A DNA stretch of 30,068 nt from a virus, in the IMG/VR virus record IMGVR_UViG_3300047363_000004, positions 1-30,068 of that record. The stretch is one strand, 5' to 3'. Of the stretch, positions 14,250 through 22,903 are shown piece by piece. The stretch's first letter is position 1. Each line of letters begins with the position of its first letter. The notes beneath the pieces are model-generated. The model was not told where the DNA came from. It saw only the letters and a list, made by a program, of their open reading frames with translations, and did no database searches. The translations under genes were made by a program, and so were the position numbers.

Positions 14250-16591
14250 TAGTCTTTAGCCTCTCGCTCTTGAATATCCTCAATAAGCTTTGATCGCTGG
14301 CGCTTGCCAGTCTGTTCAATCCTTTCGCCAACCGTTGTCAGCATTTCAGCGGCAGACTTTGCTACTTCCCTGCGGATTTCACCGGGTAGCTGTATCGCTT
14401 CTGCGATGATCTTGCGGCTATCAGATAGGACGGTATCTGCATAAAGCTCTGACGCTGGCACGGCCTTCTTAGGCTTGCCCTTGCGCTCTTCATATCCCGC
14501 TTTCTTCTCTTCGAACTGCTGGCGTCTGTGGGCAACGCTACCTTCTTCCTCTGCCTGTCTGATCTCAGCGGCTAGTTCTGCTGTTTCGATTCGGAGCTTG
14601 GCTTCATGTGCATCTTTATCAGGGAAGAAATAACCGCTTCGCTGTTGGAATACGCCATTGTCATCAAGGATGAGGACACGATATTTTGGTGCGCCTTCCG
14701 TTGCTGTCCGGGCGGTATAGTCATCGGTCAGCAAATAGATGTTGTCTTTGTCGAACTGCATATTTGGCATTTCTGCGCGAATCTCTTCATCTAACTGATC
14801 ACGCGCATACTCGACGCTTCCATTCACAGCGTAATACTGTTCGGGCGCGTACATCATGTCGCCAAATGTGGACTGAGTATAATTAGACTGAATCATCTTC
14901 TCAGCTTGCGCTCTTGCCGCATCCTCATCGGAACCAGCGAGATAATAGCTCTCAAAGATAGTTTGATACTGGTTAACGGCATTCTGGAATGATGTCGGAT
15001 TAGTCTCGCCAACGATGTTACGAGTCCAATCAACGTACTTGTCGTTAAACTTCTCAGTCTTGATCTGATCCCGTCGAGCCGTTACACGGTTCTGGTCAGC
15101 AGGGTCCGTTAGTTGCTGGCTAAGTCGGAGCGCCTCTTTAGGGTCCATGACCTCCATAAGCCTGACCATGTTCGATGCAAAGGCTTTTGTCTGAACATTG
15201 GTGATCTGGTCAAACATTCCGGGCGTCTCATCAACGCGATCAATGAGCTGTGCCGCCTGCATAATCAATGCGGGATCACCTGACAGCAGATAGCTGTTTG
15301 TCTGGTTCTTTACAGTGCTTGGGATCATGCGCGTCTTCTGAATGAAGATCGTATCCATCAACATACGTTGCTCGGGTGTCGCATCTTCCATCTTTGTCGC
15401 GTATTTCTCATCGTAATACTTGTTGATATCAGACTGATCTGGCACGTAATAGGGATCGCGCTCACCTGTGAACTGCTTAGTAATCTTGGCATTAACAGCA
15501 TTGATCTCGGCCTTTTTAGCCACGGCAGTACGTGCCGACTTCTTGAGGCTGGTCATCTCGCTCTGAGAAATGCGGCCCGATGTATACCAATCGTTTGCTT
15601 GCTGATCTACGTCAACCGGGTCAATGTTCCCGCTTGCAACCTGTACTTCGTAATCAGAAAGCTCGATGCCGAATGCTGTGTCCTCTTCAACTAGACGGCT
15701 TTCAAGCTCATTCAGTCTGGTCGCCATCTTTGATTCTAACTGTGATTGCCGTTCTGGAGTCAATCCTTCGATGGGATTGGCGGTAACAGTCGCAAGCATC
15801 TGCCTGCCGTTCTCAATCCTTTCCTGAAGCGATAGGTCTTCTTCATTTTCAAAAATAGCGCGATCAAGCTGGCCCAAGTTGCTCTGAACAATCAACCGAT
15901 CTTCTTGCTCTGAGACATATTTTTGGTATGCCGCTGGGTCGAGAATATCAACGTTCTCGGCACCAATGTTTTCTATTTGCAACTGCAACTCTTGAACGCG
16001 GGTGTCGTCACCTTCACGGGCGGCTCTTGCTTGCTCATCGCCAAGAACTGTTAGCTCTTCATTCAAGTTAGCGGCGGCAAGGTCAAACTGGCGCGCTCGC
16101 TGTGAGTCCGCTAAACGGCCTTGTACGCGCATTGCATCTTCAGTGAGTCGCAACCGTAGATCTGCCGCGATATCTTCTGGCAAGCCTTGGGTTACGCCCT
16201 TCATGTATCCATTGAAGTCGCTTTGGAATGCTACGGGATCGGGGTCAGCGGCGTACTTTTCCTCAAGCTCAAACAACTTCTTCTTGCCATCAACACGGAT
16301 GCCAGAGCTATAGGCGTTCACAGCCGCTTTGTTGTAAGCCTGATCGTAGATAGAGATCGCAGAGAGAAAGCCTTCTTTGGTTTCTGGTGCCTGACCTTCT
16401 TGCGCCGCTTCCATACCGGATGCAACACCAGCTTCTTGGCCTCGCTCTGTCTGGATCTTAGCGCCGATATCAAACGCAATATCCCCGACCTGTTCAGCCA
16501 AGCCAGAGAGAGCCTGCAAGCGTTTAGCCTGAGACGTATCTACACCTGTTGGTGTAAACCTGCCGTAGTAATCAATGCGCTTCTGAGCCAT
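14249..16591 (-). CDS. Internal virion (ejection) protein, T7 gp15-like position
   Basis: This 780-residue protein is rich in Glu, Gln, Ala and Arg, with long predicted helices and few glycines after the first 90 residues. Examples are LADSQRARQFDLAAANLNEEL and RERIENG-type stretches. It opens MAQKRIDYYGRFTPTGVDTSQAKRLQALSGLAEQVGDIA, an N-terminal pattern common in podovirus internal proteins. Its length is close to T7 gp15 (747). It is the second gene in the three-gene ejection block and shares one base with the next gene (TAATG). Its expected role is to form the periplasmic channel with its neighbours during genome entry. Confidence 0.7.
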   Translation of the reverse strand: MAQKRIDYYGRFTPTGVDTSQAKRLQALSGLAEQVGDIAFDIGAKIQTERGQEAGVASGMEAAQEGQAPETKEGFLSAISIYDQAYNKAAVNAYSSGIRVDGKKKLFELEEKYAADPDPVAFQSDFNGYMKGVTQGLPEDIAADLRLRLTEDAMRVQGRLADSQRARQFDLAAANLNEELTVLGDEQARAAREGDDTRVQELQLQIENIGAENVDILDPAAYQKYVSEQEDRLIVQSNLGQLDRAIFENEEDLSLQERIENGRQMLATVTANPIEGLTPERQSQLESKMATRLNELESRLVEEDTAFGIELSDYEVQVASGNIDPVDVDQQANDWYTSGRISQSEMTSLKKSARTAVAKKAEINAVNAKITKQFTGERDPYYVPDQSDINKYYDEKYATKMEDATPEQRMLMDTIFIQKTRMIPSTVKNQTNSYLLSGDPALIMQAAQLIDRVDETPGMFDQITNVQTKAFASNMVRLMEVMDPKEALRLSQQLTDPADQNRVTARRDQIKTEKFNDKYVDWTRNIVGETNPTSFQNAVNQYQTIFESYYLAGSDEDAARAQAEKMIQSNYTQSTFGDMMYAPEQYYAVNGSVEYARDQLDEEIRAEMPNMQFDKDNIYLLTDDYTARTATEGAPKYRVLILDDNGVFQQRSGYFFPDKDAHEAKLRIETAELAAEIRQAEEEGSVAHRRQQFEEKKAGYEERKGKPKKAVPASELYADTVLSDSRKIIAEAIQLPGEIRREVAKSAAEMLTTVGERIEQTGKRQRSKLIEDIQEREAKD

Positions 16592-16593
16592 TC

Positions 16594-17037
16594 TTAACCG
16601 CCTTCTCCGCCGCCTTCTCCGCCGCCACCACCAAGTGAAGCAATCTGCCCCGCGCCACTCAGGAGGCTACTCGCCGCTCCTATATACGCAGTTTGCTTTG
16701 CCACCCTACCTTGACGCTCTAATGATGCCCTTCTTAGCTTCTCAGATAGGTCAATGGTGGCTTCACTTAATCCAACTTGCTTTGCGCTTTCCAATGCCAG
16801 ACTAGCTGGCGTACCTTCCCCAGATATTCCTGCTGTTGAGAGTGCCGCCACGTTAGCCGCTAATGCTCGGTTTAATTCCTGCCGACGCTGTAGCTCCTGA
16901 CTCTGAGCCGCAAACTCTTCTTGTTTCGCTTGCTCTTTCATGGCCTGCTCTTGTGCTTTGCCAGCTTGAACCTGTCCATAGACAGACGTTGCTGTTCCAG
17001 CGGCACTTAAGGCAATCGCCGTAATAACCCAACTCAT
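16594..17037 (-). CDS. Small internal virion protein, T7 gp14-like position
   Basis: This 147-residue protein has an N-terminal hydrophobic segment (MSWVITAIALSAAGTATSVYG). A Gln/Glu/Ala-rich helix follows (about 25-60), then a second hydrophobic stretch (TAYIGAASSLLSGAGQIASL) and a Gly/Glu tail. This matches the shape of small T7 gp14-type ejection proteins that open the outer membrane. It starts the three-gene ejection block just after the cupin gene, with a 4-nt overlap. The C-terminal Gly tract is unusually pure (GGGGGEGGGEGG). Confidence 0.72.
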   Translation of the reverse strand: MSWVITAIALSAAGTATSVYGQVQAGKAQEQAMKEQAKQEEFAAQSQELQRRQELNRALAANVAALSTAGISGEGTPASLALESAKQVGLSEATIDLSEKLRRASLERQGRVAKQTAYIGAASSLLSGAGQIASLGGGGGEGGGEGG

Positions 17038-17405
17038 TGTTCAGTCTCCAATATCTGCTCGGCAATCTTCTCAGGATTGGTTTCATCGGTAGGATGATAA
17101 GTCGTCCATACCGTATCTGTTACTGCGTAGATAACTCGCTTCATGCCGGGCCTAGTTTGTCCTGTATACGGTGCAACCATGTGTTCCTTGCCTTCATGCG
17201 TCACTGCGTAGCACTCGCCTTGTGAGACTGTGAATATGTGATTGGTCTTATGTAGTGCGCCGACCAAGCAAACACCCGCAGGGATGAACAACTCACGCGC
17301 ATATAGACCGTCGGCAAAGTGATCAGTCACAACCGTCTCGGCTTGAGGCATTTGAAGCATCAAGTCCTGCGCTTTGAAGATTCCATCCTGTAGGGCAAGG
17401 TTCAT
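17034..17405 (-). CDS. Cupin-like phage protein
   Basis: This 123-residue protein has the beta-barrel pattern of a small phage cupin. DGLYARELFIPAGVCLVGALHKTNHIFTVSQGECYAVTHEG is followed by GMKRVIYAVTDTVWTTYHPTDETNPEKI. The histidines in HKTNH and YHPTDE are placed where cupins bind metal, but a complete ligand set is not certain. Such genes occur between tail tubular B and the internal proteins in many podoviruses of this kind. Their role is not established, and a structural or assembly part in the tail or core is likely. It shares one base with the upstream tail gene. Confidence 0.75.
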   Translation of the reverse strand: MNLALQDGIFKAQDLMLQMPQAETVVTDHFADGLYARELFIPAGVCLVGALHKTNHIFTVSQGECYAVTHEGKEHMVAPYTGQTRPGMKRVIYAVTDTVWTTYHPTDETNPEKIAEQILETEQ

Positions 17406-19990
17406 CAGTTACCTTCGACCTCGTATTCAATCATCTGTATGTGCATGGGAGTAGGATCAGGACAAGTAATCGTCGGTATGACCTCTCTACCCCAGCCGTT
17501 AATATCGTAAACGTCCTCTATTATGCCACTTACCGGCGTAATAGACTCAGGACTTAATGGTGACTCATCCCCAGCAGGGCCAAACGCCCGGATAGGTACA
17601 GGGATATTGTCGATATAGATACCCGATGACTCGTAGACACGTACGTTCATGCGTACGATTTTCTTCAAGCGCATCTGATTTTGGCCTGATCCGATGTTTG
17701 TATTCAGTGGCATAGGCTTGATAGTCGGTATGAATCGACGCCCGACCTCATATTCAAGGGTTGAATAGCCTGTGTCATAGGGAGCGGGTAGGGTGATCGA
17801 ACCACCTGATACCGTTTGATCTGCCAATACGAACCCGTCGTTTTCGTCACTATCATCACCGCGCGTGACAATTGAGACAGTTTCGCCTTCGAGGTGTTCT
17901 AACCCAGAAATAGTCCCACTCGTCGCAGTTTTACGGACACTGCTGTCCAGTAGTCGGGTGAAGTCCCATTGCTCAATGGAAATATCGCCAGCACTCGGGC
18001 CAAGGTTACGGCCCACAACCATGAATAGCTTCTCGCCCACGGTTGTCACGTTGGTCACTTCCGCATCGTCCATCGTCCAGCTAGTGAAGCCGTTGATATC
18101 CTGACTTCTTAGGGTGTTCAAGACGGTGGCAGTCCCGTCATCATTAACAACGAACAGCCAGTTAGCGTCATCGCTTGCAGTACCCGCTAGAAGCGCCATG
18201 TCACGGGGCTGTTTAATCAAGTGGCTAGCAAGAACAGAGCGGTCATCACTCGTATATGCGTCCTCATTGAACGAGTACAGGAACGTCAGCAAGGCTTTAC
18301 CAAAGCGATCAATGAATATCGTCGAGCCATCTACGTCTTGCACTTCGACATTACTCGCACCATGCGCTGTTTGTGGCGTGATCTGGATATTGCTCGGGGT
18401 TACCGGCTTACTCGTTACAGCAAACTCTGCACCAGAGGTAAACACTTGTAAGTTTCTGCCGGGATAAACGTCAACAATATCATTCAGTGTACGAGAGGAT
18501 ATGGTTGCAAAGATTGCATCGTCATCGTCCGCTTCTTCAATGTCGAAGTTAAAGAAGTCAGAGGACTTAGACAAGAATAATGATTGTGGCTTGGATGCTG
18601 TGCCGCCAATAACCAATCGGCCTTCATAAAAGCAAATGGTCTTGGGCCATCCACGGGTAGACGACCAAACATCTTCTTTACGTGGGGAGCCTGATTGGTC
18701 TTTGGTAAAGTCGATCTCGTGATCAGCAGAGCCTTCCGTTACATACGCAGAGAATAGCTCGAAATCCTTGGCAGATTCACCAGATATGGTGATCGTATAC
18801 TCTCGGGTTCCGGTTCTTTCTACCAATACACCCGTCTCACCAAAGACCGGCATGTCTTGCAGGTTCTTCTGGATGTTAAAGACAGTCGCGGCCTGCTCAT
18901 CGGCAGTCGAGTCACCCGCATAGCTAATAGACTTTGAAACTACACTTTCAATATCTACTTCAAATCGGTCGCCACGCTTCCATTGTCCCGATCCGGTATG
19001 CCCCAGAGTCATCACCTGTATCTCGCTGGTAGGTGTTGGGCTTTGTGCATCGTCGAAGTCGTACTGAGGTACGTTGGTGAATGGGATCTCATCAAGCGAC
19101 CAATCGGTATCCGTACCTAGATTGACCAATCTAAGGGGCTGGAAGTTGCCCACGATCAACATGACGTTCTCGACCGTCGCTACCCTAATGTTTTCGACAT
19201 CAATAAACGACAGAAGGCCAGCAGGGTAGGCATTCCAGATCGGTAGTATGTCGATCACACGCTGTACGGGGTCGCCAGTTGTCGCATCAGTGCGATAAAT
19301 GCGGATGTTCTCAGGCGTAAACTCAACCAAATAGTTGCGGTCAGCCTCAACCTCGAAGCTCTCTAGCTTGGTTCTGCTGTCTCGGTTGCCACCGCTGTAG
19401 TAATAGTTAACACCAGACGCGCCAATGTTGCCCGCGAAGCTGTCACTGCCATCACGAATGATGCGCCAATCGGTAATCGCCGATGCAGGGTCAACAGGGA
19501 AACGGAAGTTCTGAGGGTTAGTGCCGATCAGTGGAATGGCTTGCTGGTCTACCCACGTTGTACCGCCATCGGTCGAATACTGGAACATCATGTCGCTAGT
19601 GGAACCGGCAGTCGTAAACATGTCGGTCACTTCGATAAATACAATATTGCCGAATGCTAGGCTTACATCGCAATCAACAAACACCCAATCGGTTGTAGTA
19701 CCGGGCGGGGTTGTCGTCTGTGTGCTGGTGCTTCGGTCATTGTCATTGAGACTTGCGACAGTGCCGCCATTGGGCATAGTCCCGGTCCATGAATCAACCA
19801 CTAATGTATCTACGCCCTGACCTACAAACGAAGTACCCGGACGCCGACGCATTCCACCTTGAGGGACGATCACCACATTATCGGCAGTCTCTACCGCCTG
19901 ATAATACTGGTTGATATCAATGCGGCCCTTCAGTAACGGGGATAGCTCGCCACTTACAAAGCTAGACTGAATGAATCGAGTCTTAGCCAT
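17405..19990 (-). CDS. Tail tubular protein B (tail nozzle)
   Basis: This 861-residue protein starts MAKTRFIQSSFVSGELSPLLKGRIDINQYYQAVETADNVVIVPQGGMRRRPGTSFV. This is a hallmark N-terminus of podovirus tail tubular B/nozzle proteins (GELSPLL.GR.D...Y...N....PQGG..RRPGT). It is mostly beta and slightly longer than T7 gp12 (794 residues). It also contains the family phrase VWSSTRGWPKTICFYEGRLVIGG and the segment HGASNVEVQDVDGSTIFIDR. It forms the distal tail that touches the host surface. It shares a base with tail tubular A upstream, as expected from T7 order (gp11-gp12). Confidence 0.88.
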   Translation of the reverse strand: MAKTRFIQSSFVSGELSPLLKGRIDINQYYQAVETADNVVIVPQGGMRRRPGTSFVGQGVDTLVVDSWTGTMPNGGTVASLNDNDRSTSTQTTTPPGTTTDWVFVDCDVSLAFGNIVFIEVTDMFTTAGSTSDMMFQYSTDGGTTWVDQQAIPLIGTNPQNFRFPVDPASAITDWRIIRDGSDSFAGNIGASGVNYYYSGGNRDSRTKLESFEVEADRNYLVEFTPENIRIYRTDATTGDPVQRVIDILPIWNAYPAGLLSFIDVENIRVATVENVMLIVGNFQPLRLVNLGTDTDWSLDEIPFTNVPQYDFDDAQSPTPTSEIQVMTLGHTGSGQWKRGDRFEVDIESVVSKSISYAGDSTADEQAATVFNIQKNLQDMPVFGETGVLVERTGTREYTITISGESAKDFELFSAYVTEGSADHEIDFTKDQSGSPRKEDVWSSTRGWPKTICFYEGRLVIGGTASKPQSLFLSKSSDFFNFDIEEADDDDAIFATISSRTLNDIVDVYPGRNLQVFTSGAEFAVTSKPVTPSNIQITPQTAHGASNVEVQDVDGSTIFIDRFGKALLTFLYSFNEDAYTSDDRSVLASHLIKQPRDMALLAGTASDDANWLFVVNDDGTATVLNTLRSQDINGFTSWTMDDAEVTNVTTVGEKLFMVVGRNLGPSAGDISIEQWDFTRLLDSSVRKTATSGTISGLEHLEGETVSIVTRGDDSDENDGFVLADQTVSGGSITLPAPYDTGYSTLEYEVGRRFIPTIKPMPLNTNIGSGQNQMRLKKIVRMNVRVYESSGIYIDNIPVPIRAFGPAGDESPLSPESITPVSGIIEDVYDINGWGREVIPTITCPDPTPMHIQMIEYEVEGN

Positions 19991-20550
19991 TAGAACCTCA
20001 CATTAGTGAATGGGTTGCTTCTTATGGGTTGCGTAGGATGTTGCTGAGAGTCCGTGAATCGCGCCATACGGGACGCATTCACATAAGCCGCCGCCATCTC
20101 ACCTCGTGCCGCCGAACTGTCTCTAATGCTTGCCGCGAAGTCCATAGCCAGTGCGTACTCGATCATCTTGGAAAAGTACACGGGCCACTCATCTTCAGTG
20201 ACGTTTGCAATGTAGTCAGCGTACAGGGCTTGCGATGAATTGCTGTAAACCTTATCGCCGTAAACCTGATAGTTCGAATCAGGGGAAACAGTGATCAGGA
20301 ATAGTAAATCAGTGGGTAGCTGATAGATGCTCTTCCACTCATTGGGATCAGTCGGGGTATCTGTCAGCAGAGATATCTGCGCCTTACGACGTGCAAAGCC
20401 CCAACGATGCTTGGTTAGCTCGTTCTGGACAATGTTGTCGTAGAGATTGTTTGCGACAGTCTCGCGCCGTGATCCACCAGTAAGTGAATTAATCGGAGTG
20501 TCACCAATTAGAATAAGTGCATTGCTAATTAAGTCGATCTTGCTCGCCAT
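19990..20550 (-). CDS. Tail tubular protein A (adaptor/gatekeeper)
   Basis: This 186-residue protein has the gp11-like opening MASKIDLISNALILIGDTPINSLTGGSR. A helical middle follows with NNLYDNIVQNELTKHRWGFARRKAQISLL, and then WKSIYQLPTDLLFLI and YVYGDKVYSNS-type strands. Its length matches T7 gp11 (196). The protein forms the ring below the portal that connects the head to the nozzle. It is the first gene after the major capsid gene, behind a hairpin at 20571-20586. Confidence 0.85.
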   Translation of the reverse strand: MASKIDLISNALILIGDTPINSLTGGSRRETVANNLYDNIVQNELTKHRWGFARRKAQISLLTDTPTDPNEWKSIYQLPTDLLFLITVSPDSNYQVYGDKVYSNSSQALYADYIANVTEDEWPVYFSKMIEYALAMDFAASIRDSSAARGEMAAAYVNASRMARFTDSQQHPTQPIRSNPFTNVRF

Positions 20551-20570
20551 AATCCACCCGGAAATAGAAT

Positions 20571-20586
20571 GGCCCCCGAAGGGGCC
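20571..20586 (-). promoter_or_regulatory. UUCG-tetraloop hairpin after the capsid gene
   Basis: The minus-strand transcript reads GGCCCC-TTCG-GGGGCC, a 6-bp GC stem with an exceptionally stable UUCG tetraloop. It lies 9 nt after the capsid stop codon. No U run follows, so it is not a clean terminator. It probably stabilises the capsid mRNA end or tunes the read-through to the tail genes. Confidence 0.6.
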
Positions 20587-20595
20587 GGATAAGAC

Positions 20596-21429
20596 TTATG
20601 CAGTCTTGTCGTACTGGACCTTAACCAAACCACCTTCGTCACGTACAACAGAGCCAGCCTTCAGCATACCGTTGGTAAGCCAAGAGGTCTTCTCAGGGAC
20701 GTAGTTGATTTCTGTCTTCATGTCGATACCGACAGCAAGGCCAACCGATGGACGCTGGAAGAACCAAGAGTCTACGATGTTAGCCGCTTCAGTCAGACCG
20801 CCTTCGGCACGAGTCTCAAGGATGATGAACTGGAAGCCAACGAGAGTGTTGATCTCACCAGATACAAGAGCCTTGATAGCCTGATAGTCGCCAGAAGTTG
20901 CCTTCTCATCGTTCAACAGACCGCCCAGACCACCAGCTTCGATAACAGCGAAAAGCTCAGTGTTTGGAACGCCCTGATCACGCAACTCAACCTGCGCTGA
21001 GTTTACCTTAGCGATAGTCAAGTTAGTGCCACCAGCAGGAACAGCAGTTGTTAATGGAGTAGAAGCGTCCATTGCATCGATAACGAGCTGATCACAACGA
21101 CGACCCAAAGCGCCAGCGATTGTAGTCGCCAACTCTTGCTTCTCGTCAAAGTTTACGTCTTGCGCGTCAAAGATGTCAGTGAACTCAGGCGCGTTCCAGT
21201 TTGCGAGAGTCGCAGTCTTGAACTCGTGTCCTACGTTCATTGGAGTTACGTCAACAGAGCTAGCCTTCTGGTTAGCAAGACCTTTGCCCATGCGACGGAA
21301 TTTGTAGGTATCACCTACGACGTTGTTTCGGAGTGTGACAGCGTTCTTGAGCAAGCCAGCGTTCGCGTAAGCGTGCTTCACCATGCTGTCAAATTCAGTT
21401 ACCGCTACTGCGGAGAGATTAATTGACAT
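20596..21429 (-). CDS. Major capsid protein
   Basis: This 277-residue protein follows the scaffold gene and precedes the tail adaptor. Its opening, MSINLSAVAVTEFDSMVKHAYANAGLLKNAVTLRNNVVGDTYKFRRMGKG, resembles podovirus capsid proteins with an N-arm. DFKTATLANW-type and QELATTIAGALGRRCDQLVIDAM segments match the spine helix region. The end (LTNGMLKAGSVVRDEGGLVKVQYD) fits the P-domain C-terminus. It is a small HK97-fold capsid without an extra insertion domain (T7 gp10A is 345). The ribosome-binding site is strong, with AGAGGAG upstream of the ATG. A long leader with a stem lies in front, consistent with high expression. Confidence 0.85.
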   Translation of the reverse strand: MSINLSAVAVTEFDSMVKHAYANAGLLKNAVTLRNNVVGDTYKFRRMGKGLANQKASSVDVTPMNVGHEFKTATLANWNAPEFTDIFDAQDVNFDEKQELATTIAGALGRRCDQLVIDAMDASTPLTTAVPAGGTNLTIAKVNSAQVELRDQGVPNTELFAVIEAGGLGGLLNDEKATSGDYQAIKALVSGEINTLVGFQFIILETRAEGGLTEAANIVDSWFFQRPSVGLAVGIDMKTEINYVPEKTSWLTNGMLKAGSVVRDEGGLVKVQYDKTA

Positions 21430-21576
21430 GATTCAGTCTCCTCTATGTCAAATGTATAAAAAATGATTAAGAGGTTTTGGACTGAGTACCCGGCAGTCGG
21501 TCAGTCTTTCAACCTAAAAACTACCGGGCCTTGTGAAAGGGGTATCCGATCTCTCTATGATACCACAAGAAATGTG
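21430..21576 (-). promoter_or_regulatory. Capsid-gene leader with a long-loop stem
   Basis: This 147-nt gap before the capsid gene is the largest inside the head module. On the minus strand CCCGGTAG (21528-21521) pairs with CTGCCGGG (21496-21489), with a 24-nt loop. It can extend by one more G-U pair. The wobble pairs only form in the minus-strand RNA, which supports a functional leader hairpin. An AT-rich stretch and a good AGAGGAG ribosome-binding site follow. A promoter could lie here but I see no strong one. Confidence 0.4.
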
Positions 21577-22311
21577 TTAGCCAACAATGCGTTCGTATGG
21601 CTTATCACCGCCGAACTCTTTCATCATGCGCTGTATCTTACGCTCATGGTTCGGATCGACTGCACGAAGCATCTGACCGCTCTCATGCTTCTTGAACATC
21701 TCAGCCTCAATGTCATCCCATGTAATGCCACCGGGCTGAATGTAGCCATCAATCGGCAACTTAGCAGGGGCAGTTGACTTGATCAGCGCCTCGATCAGTT
21801 GGACAGACTCAGCACTGTTTACAGCGTAACGAAGCTCCTCGTATGTATCGCCATCGAGATTGTTCTTCATGTACTGTTCGACAACCTTGATACGCTCAAC
21901 AGCGTTATCACCTAGCTTTGCCATCTCAGTCTCAATTGAAACTTCCTCAATGGCTTGCTCTTGTGCTGTCAGTAGCTCCCACGCCTCATTCATAGCGGCC
22001 TGAGACATGTTTTGCTTGGTGCCAAACTCAACAAGCTCGCCCCACAACGCATCATCCGCCTCGACACCTTCATAAGGCTGGTAACCGTCTTTAGGTGCGC
22101 CAGTGAATCCGCCGAACTTCTTTTCTAGCTCGGTGTATGCCTTGGCTTGCTCTGCTACTGACTTGTACTTATCGGCTTTGTACCACTCGGGTTGATCGCC
22201 TACGCCCTTGATTCCCTCACTCAGAAAGAATTCGCCTTCACCTAACGTGGGTTCAGCGGCATCTACTAATGATGTCAGGGTGTCGTTACTTTCTACGGCC
22301 TGTTCGTCCAT
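21577..22311 (-). CDS. Scaffolding protein
   Basis: From the ATG at 22311 the product is 244 residues. This start has GGAG seven nt upstream, and an ATG four codons earlier lacks a good site. The protein is highly acidic and helical. DQPEWYKADKYKSVAEQAKAYTELEKKFGGFTGAPKDGY is a phrase typical of podovirus scaffolds (PEWF..KYKSVEDQAKAY.ELEK..G.F.GAPE.Y). The C-terminus holds the positively charged helix (NHERKIQRMMKEFGG) that usually contacts the capsid. The position directly upstream of the capsid gene confirms the role: it templates procapsid assembly and is lost before packaging. Confidence 0.88.
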   Translation of the reverse strand: MDEQAVESNDTLTSLVDAAEPTLGEGEFFLSEGIKGVGDQPEWYKADKYKSVAEQAKAYTELEKKFGGFTGAPKDGYQPYEGVEADDALWGELVEFGTKQNMSQAAMNEAWELLTAQEQAIEEVSIETEMAKLGDNAVERIKVVEQYMKNNLDGDTYEELRYAVNSAESVQLIEALIKSTAPAKLPIDGYIQPGGITWDDIEAEMFKKHESGQMLRAVDPNHERKIQRMMKEFGGDKPYERIVG

Positions 22312-22313
22312 GA

Positions 22314-22631
22314 TTATCTCCAAGGATAGTTAATGATCGCCCTCTTGGGGCTTATGGGTTGGTGTTTCAGTAGGATAACTTCCAGCCTCCGCTTGCCATT
22401 GATCAGGGCTAAGTCGTTAACGTCAATCCAGTCAACGTGTTGCCCGTCCTTATAGCACCGGAATGCACGGAATTTGTGGATATACTCGAACTTCTCGAAG
22501 CCATACCGCTCATGCAATGGGGTCAGCCACTCAAGCTCGCAGTTGATAGTAGCTAGGTGATCAAGATTTCCGCCCGCTACCTCATACTTGGGCTTTGCTT
22601 TGCGCGTTCGCTTCTTGGGTTCCTCGCTCAT
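22314..22631 (-). CDS. Protein of unknown function in the head module
   Basis: This 105-residue protein has a lysine-rich head (MSEEPKKRTRKAKPKYEVAGGN). A small mixed domain follows (DHLATINCELEWLTPLHERYGFEKFEYIHKFRAFRCYKDGQHVDWIDVNDLAL). It overlaps the upstream gene by 4 nt and lies 2 nt before the chosen scaffold start. I do not recognise the family. A basic, disordered N-terminus next to head assembly genes could mean a minor capsid or DNA-contacting protein, but that is a guess. Confidence 0.65.
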   Translation of the reverse strand: MSEEPKKRTRKAKPKYEVAGGNLDHLATINCELEWLTPLHERYGFEKFEYIHKFRAFRCYKDGQHVDWIDVNDLALINGKRRLEVILLKHQPISPKRAIINYPWR

Positions 22632-22903
22632 TGTCTCTCCGCTTGCTGTATGTAGTGGATGATCATGCGAATTACACCCGCCTCGCCATTGTGATACGCC
22701 GCTTCATACGCGACGTTCTGGCTGGATAGGGATGTTGCATTGTCGAATAGAAAGCGACGTGTCAGATCCTCTAAAACCTTCTGCCCGTCTTCAGTATTGA
22801 AGCACCGGGCATAGGCTTTGGTCATTTGGGAGATCTGTTCTTGTGCTTTAGCTTTCTGTTTCTTGGCGTCCGGGCTTGCGCCCTCAATTGTTTCCCAAGT
22901 CAT
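22628..22903 (-). CDS. Bbp19-like small phage protein
   Basis: This 91-residue protein contains YARCFNTEDGQKVLEDLTRRFLFD, then NVAYEAAYHNGEAGVIRMIIHYIQQA. That layout matches the small domain named after Bordetella phage protein Bbp19: a helix with RCF...DGQ.VL.DL, then a helix with .G.R.....I. The family sits next to portal genes in many podoviruses, and its exact role is unclear, perhaps in head assembly. Here it overlaps the portal gene by 4 nt at its start, in the expected place. Confidence 0.75.
   Translation of the reverse strand: MTWETIEGASPDAKKQKAKAQEQISQMTKAYARCFNTEDGQKVLEDLTRRFLFDNATSLSSQNVAYEAAYHNGEAGVIRMIIHYIQQAERQ

Noticed and set aside
20270-20290. tRNA-like GTTCGAATC stretch
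   Set aside because: It lies inside the tail tubular A gene, and no anticodon or acceptor stem can be built around it.
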